A stretch of 64,000 bases of DNA from Anaerocolumna sp. AGMB13020 (GTDB taxonomy: Bacteria > Bacillota > Clostridia > Lachnospirales > Lachnospiraceae), in assembly GCF_033100115.1 (NCBI RefSeq), contig NZ_CP136910.1, positions 3,971,001 to 4,035,000 of the forward strand, written 5' to 3'. Position 1 is the stretch's first letter; each line of letters begins with the position of its first letter. The position numbers were made by a program, and so were the translations under genes. Positions 16,118 through 24,168 of this stretch are shown here, one piece after another. The notes below the pieces were generated by a model. It did not search any database and was not told where the DNA came from. It saw nothing but the letters and a program-made list of their open reading frames with translations.

Positions 16118-17284
16118 ATGAGACTTGGTTTTAAAATAGGTGCTAGATTTCTAAAATCAAACATAGGGCAGACTATACTGATAATCTTAGGAATCTCCAT
16201 AGGTGTTTCGGTACAGATTTTTATCGGTTCTCTTATTCAGGGACTCCAAAAAAGTCTGGTGGATAAAACAATTGGAAATGCATCACAGATAACCGTTACA
16301 GCGGATGCAGCAGACAAAAAAATAAATGATTATGATGAAATTATTAAATTGATACAATCGGCGGATAAGGATATTACTACCATAGCTCCTGTCTCCGATC
16401 ATCCGGTCTTTCTTGATAGAGAAGAGGATGCGGCATCATTGCTTTTAAGAGGATTTGATTTAGCAAGTGCAGATGAAATCTATGATCTGAAAAAGCAGCT
16501 GGTAGAGGGGAGTATGCCTGAAGGAAGAAATGAAGTTATTCTTGGAACGGATATAAAGGATAAATATGGCCTTCATACCGGAGAGGATGTCAAAGTCATT
16601 ACACCGGAGAAAGAACTGATTACACTGAAGATAAAAGGCTTTTATGATTTGAAGGTGAAATCTATTAATACGACCTGGGCAATTACAAATCTTGAGACTT
16701 CTCAGGAAATATTTAAAGAAGTTGGAAAAATTACTTCTATAGAAATTCAGGTGGAGGATTCAGCGGTATTTTCGGCAGATATCATAGGTAATAGCATAAG
16801 TACTGCCTTACAAGGAAGGGATGTTTCCATAACGAACTGGAAGGAACAGAATGAGCAGCTGCTAAGTGGGTTGAAAGGTCAGAGTATATCCAGTTATATG
16901 ATACAGATATTCGTACTTATATCTGTTGTGCTTGGAATAGCCAGTGTTCTTGCTATATCGGTATTGCAGAAATCAAAGCAGATAGGCATTTTAAAAGCCA
17001 TGGGTATGAAAAACAGGATGGCGTGTTATGTTTTTCTCTCACAAGGGATTATTCTTGGAGGCTTCGGAGCGGTGTTGGGAATTGTTCTTGGTCTCGGCTT
17101 ATCCTATGGATTTAGTACCTTTGCATTAAATCCTGATGGTACCCCAATCGTTGCATTATATCTAAACAAAGGATTTATTAGTATATCTGTATTGGTGGCA
17201 TTGCTGTCTTCCGTAGCGGCTTCCTTACTGCCGGCTGTAAAATCATCCAGATTAAATCCAGTAGATATTATACGCAATAATTAA
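16118..17284 (+). CDS. FtsX/LolCE-like ABC transporter permease
   Basis: A 388-residue membrane protein of the FtsX/MacB_PCD type. N-terminal transmembrane helix (about 15-35, GQTILIILGISIGVSVQIFI), a large extracellular domain (about 40-260), then three C-terminal helices (about 265-290, 310-340, 350-375), ending with the usual SSRLNPVDIIRNN. Such permeases work as pairs with a LolD-like ATPase in lipoprotein handling, peptide export or envelope stress; the substrate is unknown. The ATPase gene follows after 19 bases. Only one permease gene is present, so it probably forms a homodimer. Confidence 0.87.
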   Translation: MRLGFKIGARFLKSNIGQTILIILGISIGVSVQIFIGSLIQGLQKSLVDKTIGNASQITVTADAADKKINDYDEIIKLIQSADKDITTIAPVSDHPVFLDREEDAASLLLRGFDLASADEIYDLKKQLVEGSMPEGRNEVILGTDIKDKYGLHTGEDVKVITPEKELITLKIKGFYDLKVKSINTTWAITNLETSQEIFKEVGKITSIEIQVEDSAVFSADIIGNSISTALQGRDVSITNWKEQNEQLLSGLKGQSISSYMIQIFVLISVVLGIASVLAISVLQKSKQIGILKAMGMKNRMACYVFLSQGIILGGFGAVLGIVLGLGLSYGFSTFALNPDGTPIVALYLNKGFISISVLVALLSSVAASLLPAVKSSRLNPVDIIRNN

Positions 17285-17303
17285 TGAAACCAGGAGGTAA
17301 AAG

Positions 17304-17993
17304 ATGAAGCATGTTATGGAATTAAAAAATATCAATAAAATATACGGCTCAGAAATCCAGAACCAGGTACTTTATGATATTAACTTAAATATAGAAAAAG
17401 GATCCTTTAATTCGATTATCGGACAGTCAGGAAGCGGAAAAACAACTCTTCTTAATATTATGGGAACCCTGGACCAACCTACTTCTGGTGAGATTCATGT
17501 AAATGGTCTTAAGATCAATAAGCTGCCGGTTAATCAACTGGCCGAAATTCGTAACAGGACCATCGGATTTATTTTTCAGTTTCATTATCTCCTGCCTGAA
17601 TTCACTGCCTTGGAAAATGTACTGATGCCCTATGAGATACAGTATGGAAAAGGAGGGAAAAAAAGAAGGAGTGAAGCCGAGGAGTATCTGGAGCTGGTTG
17701 GGCTTAAAGATGTTATTAACAATCCTTCCTCCAAAATGTCCGGCGGCCAACAGCAGAGAACTGCAATTGCAAGGGCTCTGATGAATTCTCCGGAGATTAT
17801 TCTGGCTGATGAGCCAACTGGCAATCTGGATTCGGATTCTGCAGAGACAATATATGAACTTCTTCGCAAGATCAATGGAGAAAAAGGAACCACTTTTGTT
17901 ATTATTACCCATGACAACAGAATAGCAGAGAAGACAGATCGTATTATTGAAATAAAGGATGGCAGAATTGTAACCGATACGAACAGGATATGA
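17304..17993 (+). CDS. LolD/MacB-type ABC transporter ATP-binding protein
   Basis: A 229-residue ATPase with Walker A GQSGSGKTT (about 39-47), Q-loop IFQFHYLLPEFTALENV, signature MSGGQQQRTAIARAL, Walker B IILADEPTGNLDSD and the switch histidine in IITHD. The sequence places it in the LolD/MacB group that partners with FtsX-like permeases, here the gene just upstream. RBS CAGGAGG. The stop codon lies in a strong palindrome. Confidence 0.93.
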   Translation: MKHVMELKNINKIYGSEIQNQVLYDINLNIEKGSFNSIIGQSGSGKTTLLNIMGTLDQPTSGEIHVNGLKINKLPVNQLAEIRNRTIGFIFQFHYLLPEFTALENVLMPYEIQYGKGGKKRRSEAEEYLELVGLKDVINNPSSKMSGGQQQRTAIARALMNSPEIILADEPTGNLDSDSAETIYELLRKINGEKGTTFVIITHDNRIAEKTDRIIEIKDGRIVTDTNRI

Positions 17994-18009
17994 TCCTGTT
18001 CGTATCGGT
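17973..18009. terminator. 17-bp perfect palindrome spanning the ABC ATPase stop codon
   Basis: ACCGATACGAACAGGAT (17973-17989) is followed by a 3-base loop and its exact reverse complement (17993-18009). The TGA stop (17991-17993) lies in the loop and first base of the right arm. No clear T run follows on either strand, so it is not a textbook terminator. It separates two convergent genes and may stabilise mRNA 3' ends or stop transcription in both directions. Confidence 0.5.
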
Positions 18010-18054
18010 CAGGTTTCAGGTATAAGCCTTTCTGACTCATTGAGAAGCTCAAAT

Positions 18055-18675
18055 TTATTGAAATATAGAAGTGTTACCTTTGCGTATACTCACTTTTAGC
18101 TCTTCATCTTCGGTTTTAATGTGATAATAACCTCTTATATCGGCATTTATTGTATTCATCACTGCAGTACGCATGCGCTCCATTATTCGCTCCAGACTAA
18201 AATCTTTTAATGTATCAACATTTAATTTATGTTTTTCTTCACTGCTTAGTTTATAAAAAGCATCCTCCATTTCCTCCCACTCCTTCTCGGTTCTGGTTTT
18301 AAAGGTAAGGAGCAGGTCAATAGATTTCGTAAATTCTATATCCGATATTAATTTATTGAAAATATCCATCATTGTAATACCTGTTTTTGAATCAACATTG
18401 GTTGAAAAATTCTTAATGGAAGCAAGAGCTTCTTTTGACATTAGTAATTCCTTGGAAATAATGGTATCTTCTGTGGTATCCCACCCCATCAATCTGGCGG
18501 GAGTGGTGCCTAAAGCCGCTGCTAGACTCTCGATTCTTTCCGATGGAATATTAGGAATAGTACCATTTTCGTATTTGTGCAGTGTAGAACGTCCGATACC
18601 GACTTTGTTTGCAACCTCTTCCAAAGTGAGATCTAACTCAATTCTTTTTGCTTTTAAATTTTCTTTTAATCCCAT
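18055..18675 (-). CDS. XRE-family repressor-like regulator
   Basis: A 206-residue protein. N-terminal lambda-repressor-type helix-turn-helix (about 1-60; LTLEEVANKVGIGRSTLHKY, EN G.IPN..) followed by an acidic C-terminal region without a recognisable protease (LexA/S24) domain. Start at 18675 (MGLKENLKAK) follows GGAGGTG; an ATG five codons upstream lacks spacing. It diverges from the sigma-factor gene at 19132, with a perfect sigma-A promoter between them, so it plausibly represses that promoter. I treat it as the left edge of the tail-particle locus; the edge itself is inferred. Confidence 0.85.
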   Translation of the reverse strand: MGLKENLKAKRIELDLTLEEVANKVGIGRSTLHKYENGTIPNIPSERIESLAAALGTTPARLMGWDTTEDTIISKELLMSKEALASIKNFSTNVDSKTGITMMDIFNKLISDIEFTKSIDLLLTFKTRTEKEWEEMEDAFYKLSSEEKHKLNVDTLKDFSLERIMERMRTAVMNTINADIRGYYHIKTEDEELKVSIRKGNTSIFQ

Positions 18676-19131
18676 GTTACGCACCTCCATATTCTCTAGT
18701 ATATCATTAATTTCTAATTAAGCAACAAAAATTAGAATATTTCATTAAAAAGTTGCTTGACAGTGGAAAATATTAAGCTTATAATGTTTCTTATAAGGAA
18801 ACAATACGTGATTGTATATACATAGATAATTCAGTATTAGCGTGAGATATCAATATATATTTAAACAAAGAATTTGAATACTTTATATAGTACATATAAT
18901 CAATCATATAAATGGATTCAGATATAGATAATCAGTCATGTAAATGGATTCAGAAAAAAATTTACCACAAAAGTTTCCTAATGAGAAACTTTTGCACCAA
19001 GTAGTGTGTTCAGATTAATATAGTAATATATAGTATGAAGAAAAGGCGGATTTGTCAGAGTACGATTAAGTTATTGTATTTACGAAAGTAAAATAACTAC
19101 AATTTATTAAAAAGAAAAAGGGGTTGAGTGA
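18676..19131 (+). promoter_or_regulatory. Divergent control region with consensus promoter and dyads
   Basis: Between the XRE gene and the sigma gene lies a perfect promoter toward the sigma gene: TTGACA 18757-18762, 17-base spacer, TATAAT 18780-18785. AAGCAAC (18720-18726) and GTTGCTT (18752-18758) form a wide dyad abutting the -35 box. TGTTTC (18785-18790) and GAAACA (18798-18803) form another over the start site. Two direct repeats of TAAATGGATTCAGA occur near 18910 and 18942. A 9-base hairpin AAAAGTTTC/GAAACTTTT (18969-18993) lies further down the long leader. Operator roles are inferred from position. Confidence 0.6.
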
Positions 19132-20076
19132 ATGAGTAATGAAGAATTGATTGAGCTCATAAAGAAAGGCGAGGATGTTACCGGAAATATGAGTCAACTA
19201 TATAGAAGGAATCAAGGTATCATATTTTCAATTGTTAAAAAGTATAGCTATGCCTGCAAAGCAAGTTATGGCTGTGCAGCAATAATAGAATTAGAAGAGT
19301 TAATGCAGGAGGCTTACTTTGGATTGGTAAAAGCAGTAGAGAAATACGATGTCACACAAGGTGTTTTATTTATGTCTTATGCACCTTTCTGGATAAGACA
19401 AGCGATTAAAAGGTTTCTGGAGGACAGTGGGCAGTTTATTCGTGTACCGGTTCATACCCAGGAGAAAATTCATCGGTATAATCAGTTATCTTCTCATTAT
19501 ATGTATAATTTAAACAGGCAGCCAACCAAAGAGGAGTTTGCCTCGACGCTGCAAATGTCAGTCAAAGAGGTAGAACAGCTTCAAAGATTTATGTATAGAA
19601 ATAAAGTCAGCAGTCTGGATAGAGTAGTAGCTGATGGAGCTGATGAGGATATAAGCTATTCTGAAACAGTACCTGGCGAGACTGATGTGGAAACTGAAGT
19701 TGTGGAAAAGGTGGCCAATCAGCAGCTAAAGGATGAATTGTGGATTGTAATTGATAAAATTCTTAAGGATGAAAAGAAGATGCAGCTGATCAGAATGAGG
19801 TATATAGATAATAGGAACATGGAGGACATTGGAAAATACTACAATATAAGCAGAACTGCTGTAAAACAGTCCATAGATTACAGTCTTAAATTAATAAAAC
19901 GCAATGCACAGATAAGACAATTAGCTGTTCAAACAGGCTTATGGGATGAGAATAAGCCCTTTACCGAAGAGAAGATCAAAAGATTATGTAAGTGGGGGCA
20001 TTATGAAGGTTTAGATGAGAAAGAATTGAACTATGCGAAACAAAGAGGATGGGTGCCGGAACAACATATTAAGTGA
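19132..20076 (+). CDS. Sigma-70 family factor of the phage-tail locus
   Basis: A 314-residue RpoD-like sigma factor. Region 2 includes LEELMQEAYFGLVKAVEKYD and MSYAPFWIRQAIKRFLEDSG (about 54-103). Region 3 holds RVPVHTQEKIHRYNQL and the motif PTKEEFASTLQMSVKEVEQL. Region 4 includes LIRMRYIDNRNMEDIGKYYN and SRTAVKQSIDYSLKLIK. About 60 extra residues follow region 4 (LAVQTGLWDEN...). It is distinct from the housekeeping sigma at 45787 and lacks an acidic N-terminal region 1.1. It sits in the control module between two repressors, so it probably transcribes tail or lysis genes. That role is inference. Confidence 0.85.
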   Translation: MSNEELIELIKKGEDVTGNMSQLYRRNQGIIFSIVKKYSYACKASYGCAAIIELEELMQEAYFGLVKAVEKYDVTQGVLFMSYAPFWIRQAIKRFLEDSGQFIRVPVHTQEKIHRYNQLSSHYMYNLNRQPTKEEFASTLQMSVKEVEQLQRFMYRNKVSSLDRVVADGADEDISYSETVPGETDVETEVVEKVANQQLKDELWIVIDKILKDEKKMQLIRMRYIDNRNMEDIGKYYNISRTAVKQSIDYSLKLIKRNAQIRQLAVQTGLWDENKPFTEEKIKRLCKWGHYEGLDEKELNYAKQRGWVPEQHIK

Positions 20077-20154
20077 AGTAATTCTTTTAAGCTGCACAAT
20101 GCAAGAATGGTATGAATCCGCTTGAATCGATGAAACATGAGTTAGGCGTTAAAG

Positions 20155-20205
20155 AAAGAGGTGTTATAATATGCCTGCCTAAGGCTGAATTATAACACCT
20201 CTTTT
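20155..20205. terminator. Bidirectional terminator between sigma gene and ImmA-type gene
   Basis: A 16-base perfect stem AAAGAGGTGTTATAAT / ATTATAACACCTCTTT with T-rich and A-rich flanks. It separates the convergent sigma (plus) and metallopeptidase (minus) genes. Confidence 0.85.
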
Positions 20206-20206
20206 G

Positions 20207-20908
20207 CTATTGTTCTCCATATAACCAGTTTGATTCAGCAATCAGAAAATCATCATTATGGACAGAATAAGAGGAGTAGTGATTAGAGCTATGGAACAGC
20301 TTTTCACATTTTTTACAATGTGGTTCCTCCGTATTATATAATTCCTGCCCACAAAAATGGCAGTTAGCAATACGGTAAACAAATCCATTATACTCCTTAT
20401 TATAAAAATGATTATAGATGGTTTTATCTAGTGCATCCAGTGTATGGATCGACTTTCTGTGCCATCTTCTGTAATCATTAAATGCATAATGTGCAGCTTC
20501 ATAGGAAATGTCAAATTGTTTTGACACCTGTACGTAGTTTTTGCAAGCAGCATAATGTATGGCGATTCTGGGAGCTATAAAGAAACTTGCGAAAGTGTCA
20601 GCTTCTTTTTCGTGCAAAGGAGTCCTGGGTTCTGAGTGCTTTAAAGCAATGTGAGCAATCTCATGGGCAAGTGAAAAGTATATTCTGCCTGGTAGTTGAG
20701 CATCGTTGTAATATACGGTTTTCTTTAAAGTAAAGGCATCTTTGCTGAAAGACATACATTTTTCGTATTTTTTTGGTTTCTGTGCAGAGTAAGGTTCAAT
20801 TTTCATGCCATATGCTTCCAAAACTTCAGTACAGTCGATTGGAAAGGACTTTATATTACATTTTTGAAATACCTCTAAGGTTGTTAATTTTATTATGTTG
20901 TAATCCAT
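20207..20908 (-). CDS. ImmA/IrrE-type metallopeptidase with C-terminal zinc ribbon
   Basis: A 233-residue protein. The zinc protease motif is SLAHEIAHIALKH (HExxH, about residues 80-92), with a downstream third-ligand region EKEADTFASFFIAP. ImmA-type proteases cleave a partner XRE repressor to induce ICEs and prophages; the gene just upstream encodes that partner. The C-terminus adds a zinc-ribbon pair CHFCGQ ... HCKKCEKLF (about 181-205), not part of the basic ImmA fold. Start 20908 (MDYNIIKLTT) follows AAAGGTGG; an earlier ATG overlaps the upstream gene. Confidence 0.87.
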   Translation of the reverse strand: MDYNIIKLTTLEVFQKCNIKSFPIDCTEVLEAYGMKIEPYSAQKPKKYEKCMSFSKDAFTLKKTVYYNDAQLPGRIYFSLAHEIAHIALKHSEPRTPLHEKEADTFASFFIAPRIAIHYAACKNYVQVSKQFDISYEAAHYAFNDYRRWHRKSIHTLDALDKTIYNHFYNKEYNGFVYRIANCHFCGQELYNTEEPHCKKCEKLFHSSNHYSSYSVHNDDFLIAESNWLYGEQ

Positions 20909-20924
20909 AGAACCACCTTTTTGA

Positions 20925-21833
20925 TTATTCATCGTCATCGGAATACATTTCAGTTATAAACTCTATGGCTTCCTCTCTGGTCATCTTCTTACCATTTCTG
21001 GCAACCAGGGAACGAATATCCTCTTCTGTAGGTACGTATCGTTCTTTCTTTTTGGGCATACTAGGGTTATTATCCGTGTACTGAGGTATATATGTAAGTT
21101 CAGTCACACGGTTAACGGCTACGCTTTTTCCTTTTTCATTCAGCTTATTGAATTCCTTTAGCAACATATTCTCATCTTCTGAATTTTCGTATGGGGATTG
21201 GGAGTGCAGCCTGGAAGCCTGGGGCATAAGTAAATTTGTTTTTCCTTCTTCCAGTCCCTCCTGTGTGCCATACATCCTAACAAGTCGTGTATAAACTGCT
21301 GTGTCATTGATTCTGTCCTCTATGGTTTTGGTGTTTAGTAACATTGCGGCATAGTTATCAAAGGTAGGGTGTTCCAGCTCATAATTCCATCCGGAAAGGC
21401 TTCGTGAAAAATAAGCTCGTATCACTTCTATCCAGGCATTTACTCTGGTCTCAAAACTATTATCGTAATTAGAAGCTAGATTAAGGTATTTGTTCTTTTC
21501 GTTTTCGATTACCGGTAATGGATAAAAGTCACCATAAAATCTTGATGCCAACAAGTATTTTCTATGAAATTCATCGTGAGTACGGCGCTCGGTTATATCT
21601 GAGGCATAATACATCATACCACATTCCTGGCAGGTAACAATACCATTTTTGCCCAGAAGGTATTCTAAAGGTACATTAAAAAAATCTGCAATCTTCTGCA
21701 TCTTGTCAGATTTAGGAGTACTTTTACCCTTTTTCCACTCTGAGAACACGGTCTGGTTAATTCCGGTTTCTCTTGCTACATCTGCAGTCCTGCAACCCTT
21801 TTCACTTAATAAAAGCTCATAAACTTCATACAT
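20925..21833 (-). CDS. XRE-family repressor, probable target of the adjacent ImmA-type protease
   Basis: A 302-residue regulator. N-terminal helix-turn-helix (about 1-62; CRTADVARETGINQTVFSEW, FFNVPLEYLLGKN) followed by a zinc-finger-like CQECGMMYYA ... HDEFH (about 67-93), then a long region ending in an acidic tail. The stop is 17 bases before the protease start, so both are probably co-translated from one minus-strand mRNA. Three TTAG-N6-CTAA dyads lie directly upstream, one inside the divergent promoter. I infer that it represses the rightward genes and is inactivated by ImmA. Confidence 0.85.
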   Translation of the reverse strand: MYEVYELLLSEKGCRTADVARETGINQTVFSEWKKGKSTPKSDKMQKIADFFNVPLEYLLGKNGIVTCQECGMMYYASDITERRTHDEFHRKYLLASRFYGDFYPLPVIENEKNKYLNLASNYDNSFETRVNAWIEVIRAYFSRSLSGWNYELEHPTFDNYAAMLLNTKTIEDRINDTAVYTRLVRMYGTQEGLEEGKTNLLMPQASRLHSQSPYENSEDENMLLKEFNKLNEKGKSVAVNRVTELTYIPQYTDNNPSMPKKKERYVPTEEDIRSLVARNGKKMTREEAIEFITEMYSDDDE

Positions 21834-21854
21834 AATAATACCTCTTTCAATAAA

Positions 21855-21932
21855 ATTAGGAAAATCTAATTACAGACTTGACAACTTAGGATATGCTATA
21901 TATAATTAAAACATGTACTTAGGATATTCTAA
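21855..21932. promoter_or_regulatory. Rightward promoter with three repeated operator dyads
   Basis: A perfect promoter TTGACA (21878-21883), 17-base spacer, TATAAT (21901-21906) points toward the AbrB-like gene. Three copies of a dyad TTAG-N6-CTAA flank or overlap it: TTAGGAAAATCTAA (21856-21869), TTAGGATATGCTAT (21886-21899, wholly inside the spacer) and TTAGGATATTCTAA (21919-21932, just past the start). Copies are spaced 30 and 33 bases, about three helical turns. This is the layout of a repressor-controlled early promoter; the XRE protein encoded just to the left is the obvious candidate. Confidence 0.75.
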
Positions 21933-22061
21933 TTAATTGACGAAATATAGCGAATGAACTGTTACCTATATTATATAGGAAATTCGAAGTTGTGTCAAAT
22001 TAAAATTAGAAAATTAGAAAAATAGAAATTATGATATCAATTAAGGGGGAAGGTATTTACG

Positions 22062-22391
22062 ATGGATACGTTAAGGGAAAGTAGACAAAGCCAATCCAGC
22101 AGGATAATTATCCCTATTGAGATAAGGAAAGTTTCAGTGTTAAAGGGGAGAGATATAAGAATATCGTTAGAAGGGATAACTAGATATGTAAATTATGGCG
22201 AACCAATTGATTCAGGTAAAAGCCGTAATAATATCACTGGCAGGAAGGGGTCTCCCTTGGCGAATAATACAGTAAACCTGGAAGTCTATAAACGGGATAT
22301 TGGCTGTATACTGTGTTCTGAAACAGAAGGGCTGGTGGAACTAAATGGGTATACCATATGTTCAAAGTGTTCAGGGATTATTTTGAGATAA
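22062..22391 (+). CDS. AbrB-like regulator with C-terminal zinc finger
   Basis: A 109-residue protein. Residues 10-45 (SSRIIIPIEIRKVSVLKGRDIRISL pattern, split by gaps) resemble the swapped-hairpin SpoVT/AbrB DNA-binding fold (...RIVIPKEIRK..L.I..GD..EI). The C-terminus GCILCSETEG ... GYTICSKCSG (about 80-105) is the C-x2-C / C-x2-C zinc finger found in some AbrB-type regulators. The middle is long and basic. It is the first gene behind the operator-bearing promoter, so it is probably an early regulator of the tail genes. Family call moderate. Confidence 0.6.
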   Translation: MDTLRESRQSQSSRIIIPIEIRKVSVLKGRDIRISLEGITRYVNYGEPIDSGKSRNNITGRKGSPLANNTVNLEVYKRDIGCILCSETEGLVELNGYTICSKCSGIILR

Positions 22392-22496
22392 TGGAATAAA
22401 AGCTGCTATTTGCAGATAGGCAGGAAAAAGGAATATTACAGAGAAATCTGGTTTGAAAACAGGTGCTATCTATACCTGTTGGAGAGGAGTGTTTGG

Positions 22497-22991
22497 GTGA
22501 ACATACAAGTGACAGATGATTTTATTGAAGAAGCTATAAGAAAAGCGATCAAAGAATACAGTATCGAACAGAGGACTGAAAGAAACAGGAAAGCTCTGCA
22601 TAACACGAAGTTATTGCTTAAGAACTACAGTAAATTGAAAAAAAGTGTTGAGGCAGGAATGGCTGATATAACAAGATATGATAAGTTCAACCATTATCAA
22701 ACGAAGGCAGATGAGTTATATGTGGAAAGCATTAAAAGAAGTAAGATGAGAAGTTTGATTGTGGTGACACATATAGATAATGCGCTGGCAGTAATAAAGG
22801 AAGATTATGAGAAGAAAGGGCTGCAAGAAAAATATGAAGCATTTGAAAGCTGCATATTGGACGAGATGAACTATGATGATGCGGCATTGATCTATAGTTC
22901 CAGTAAAGCTTCTATAAGCCGCTGGATAAATGAAATAACCATAGAAGTCAGTGTATTATTGTTTGGGATAGAGGGATTGGAACTCATTTGA
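22497..22991 (+). CDS. Probable late-gene regulator (ArpU/RinA-like, tentative)
   Basis: A 164-residue, mostly helical, charged protein. The segment HNTKLLLKNYSKLKKSVEAG followed by a C-terminal helix-turn-helix (LDEMNYDDAALIYSSSKASISRWIN) recalls the ArpU/RinA-type proteins that switch on phage late genes. I place the start at GTG 22497 because GGAGAGGAG lies eight bases upstream; an in-frame TTG at 22410 has no site. It is the last gene before the structural operon, the usual position of a late activator. The similarity is from memory and weak. Confidence 0.5.
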   Translation: MNIQVTDDFIEEAIRKAIKEYSIEQRTERNRKALHNTKLLLKNYSKLKKSVEAGMADITRYDKFNHYQTKADELYVESIKRSKMRSLIVVTHIDNALAVIKEDYEKKGLQEKYEAFESCILDEMNYDDAALIYSSSKASISRWINEITIEVSVLLFGIEGLELI

Positions 22992-23070
22992 AACAAATAT
23001 GAAATAAAGACGAAATTAACCGGACATATGAAATATGTTAATATTAAAGTATAAGGGAATAGAGTTGAAC

Positions 23071-23117
23071 AAGAAAGCATTTAGCTGCCTTCAGCAGTTG
23101 AGTGCTTTCTTTCTATT
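23071..23117 (+). terminator. Terminator-like hairpin between control and structural modules
   Basis: AAGAAAGCA (23071-23079) pairs with TGCTTTCTT (23103-23111), with an inner GCTG/CAGC stem and T-rich 3' side. It would stop early transcription before the structural genes unless antiterminated or bypassed by a new promoter in 23118-23266. Confidence 0.6.
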
Positions 23118-23266
23118 CAGCAGCTGGCTCCTGACACAGATGCAGGAAGTTGGGCTAAGTGTTGCTTCTGTCCGGAATGACGTAAAACTATCAAAACTCC
23201 GCCGGAGAATAACGGCCAGATCCCAATACCCGGAGAGCGGGAATAACTATCTATGGAGGAAGCGAA

Positions 23267-23716
23267 ATGAAGTGGATACGAAAATTAATAGAAGGAGCCT
23301 TGATAAACGGTGATGGCCGTATTGATCTGGAGAGCCTGATGAAACAAATCAATGAAGAATTCCCTAGAAATGCGGTACCAAAATCAGAATTTAATCAGGC
23401 GAAGAAAAAACTGAAAACAGCTATGGCAGCCATTGAAATCCTGAGAGAGAGTAAAAGTGAAAAAGAGATGTTGCTTGAAATTATCAAGCAGCAGGAAGCG
23501 ACAATCCAAAAGCTTCAATATGATGTCGTCAATACAATAAAATCATATTCTCTGAATAAACAATTCGGTAAAGCAGGAATCCAGGATCCGGATTACCTGA
23601 GTTACAGGCAAAGAGGTCTTGATGGGTTTCAACTTGAGAACAAAGAGAAACCCATGGTTATAGAAGAGCTTATTAAATCTCTTAAGGAGGAATTGGATGG
23701 TAAAGGATATTGTTAA
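23267..23716 (+). CDS. Phage scaffold-like (GP20-type) protein
   Basis: A 149-residue, largely coiled-coil protein. PKSEFNQAKKKLKTAMAAIE (about 39-58), then long helices to about 95 and a C-terminal block PMVIEELIKSLKEE. This plan (P-K-x-x-F-x-x-x-N/K ... helix ... short C-terminal helix) resembles phage minor structural GP20 capsid scaffolds. No capsid, portal or protease gene accompanies it. It may be a relic of a lost head module or have been adapted for tail assembly. It overlaps the next gene by 20 bases. RBS GGAGGAAGCG. Confidence 0.5.
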   Translation: MKWIRKLIEGALINGDGRIDLESLMKQINEEFPRNAVPKSEFNQAKKKLKTAMAAIEILRESKSEKEMLLEIIKQQEATIQKLQYDVVNTIKSYSLNKQFGKAGIQDPDYLSYRQRGLDGFQLENKEKPMVIEELIKSLKEELDGKGYC

Positions 23717-24119
23717 TGGCATTGTTGCAATGCTGGAAGCAACTTACGGAGAGGATATTCATATCTATACGGACGGGGTCCAGAATGAGCTTACGATGCC
23801 TTGCTTTTTGGTGAAGCTGATTAAGGGAAGCCGTAAACAGATGATGAGTAACCGATTATACCTGGAGCATTCATTTGATATTCAGTATTTCCCGGGTACT
23901 GTGAATAAAAACAGTGAAATATCAGAGATAGTTCCCGGTCTTTCGGCCTTGGAGTATATTATGTCAGATGGAAAACTGCTCCGTGGTACCAAAATGAATT
24001 ATGAGATTACAGAAGAGATACTGCATTTTTATGTGCAATATAATTGCTTTGCATACACTTCCAAAGAAGAGAGTGACAAAATGCAGTCTTTCAATGTAAA
24101 AAGTGATTTAAGGAACTAG
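23697..24119 (+). CDS. Phage tail terminator / minor tail protein (DUF6838-like)
   Basis: A 140-residue protein starting MVKDIVNGIVAMLEATYG, followed by HIYTDGVQNELTMPCFLVKL and a beta-rich remainder. This pattern fits small phage proteins placed just before the sheath in PBSX-like clusters, thought to cap or complete the tail tube. Start at 23697 follows AAGGAGG. Position between the scaffold-like gene and the sheath supports a tail-completion role. The family number is from memory. Confidence 0.65.
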   Translation: MVKDIVNGIVAMLEATYGEDIHIYTDGVQNELTMPCFLVKLIKGSRKQMMSNRLYLEHSFDIQYFPGTVNKNSEISEIVPGLSALEYIMSDGKLLRGTKMNYEITEEILHFYVQYNCFAYTSKEESDKMQSFNVKSDLRN

Positions 24120-24168
24120 TGCTTGTGGCACTTAGTTTGCAGAATATGAGAAAGGTATGGTTCTAAAT

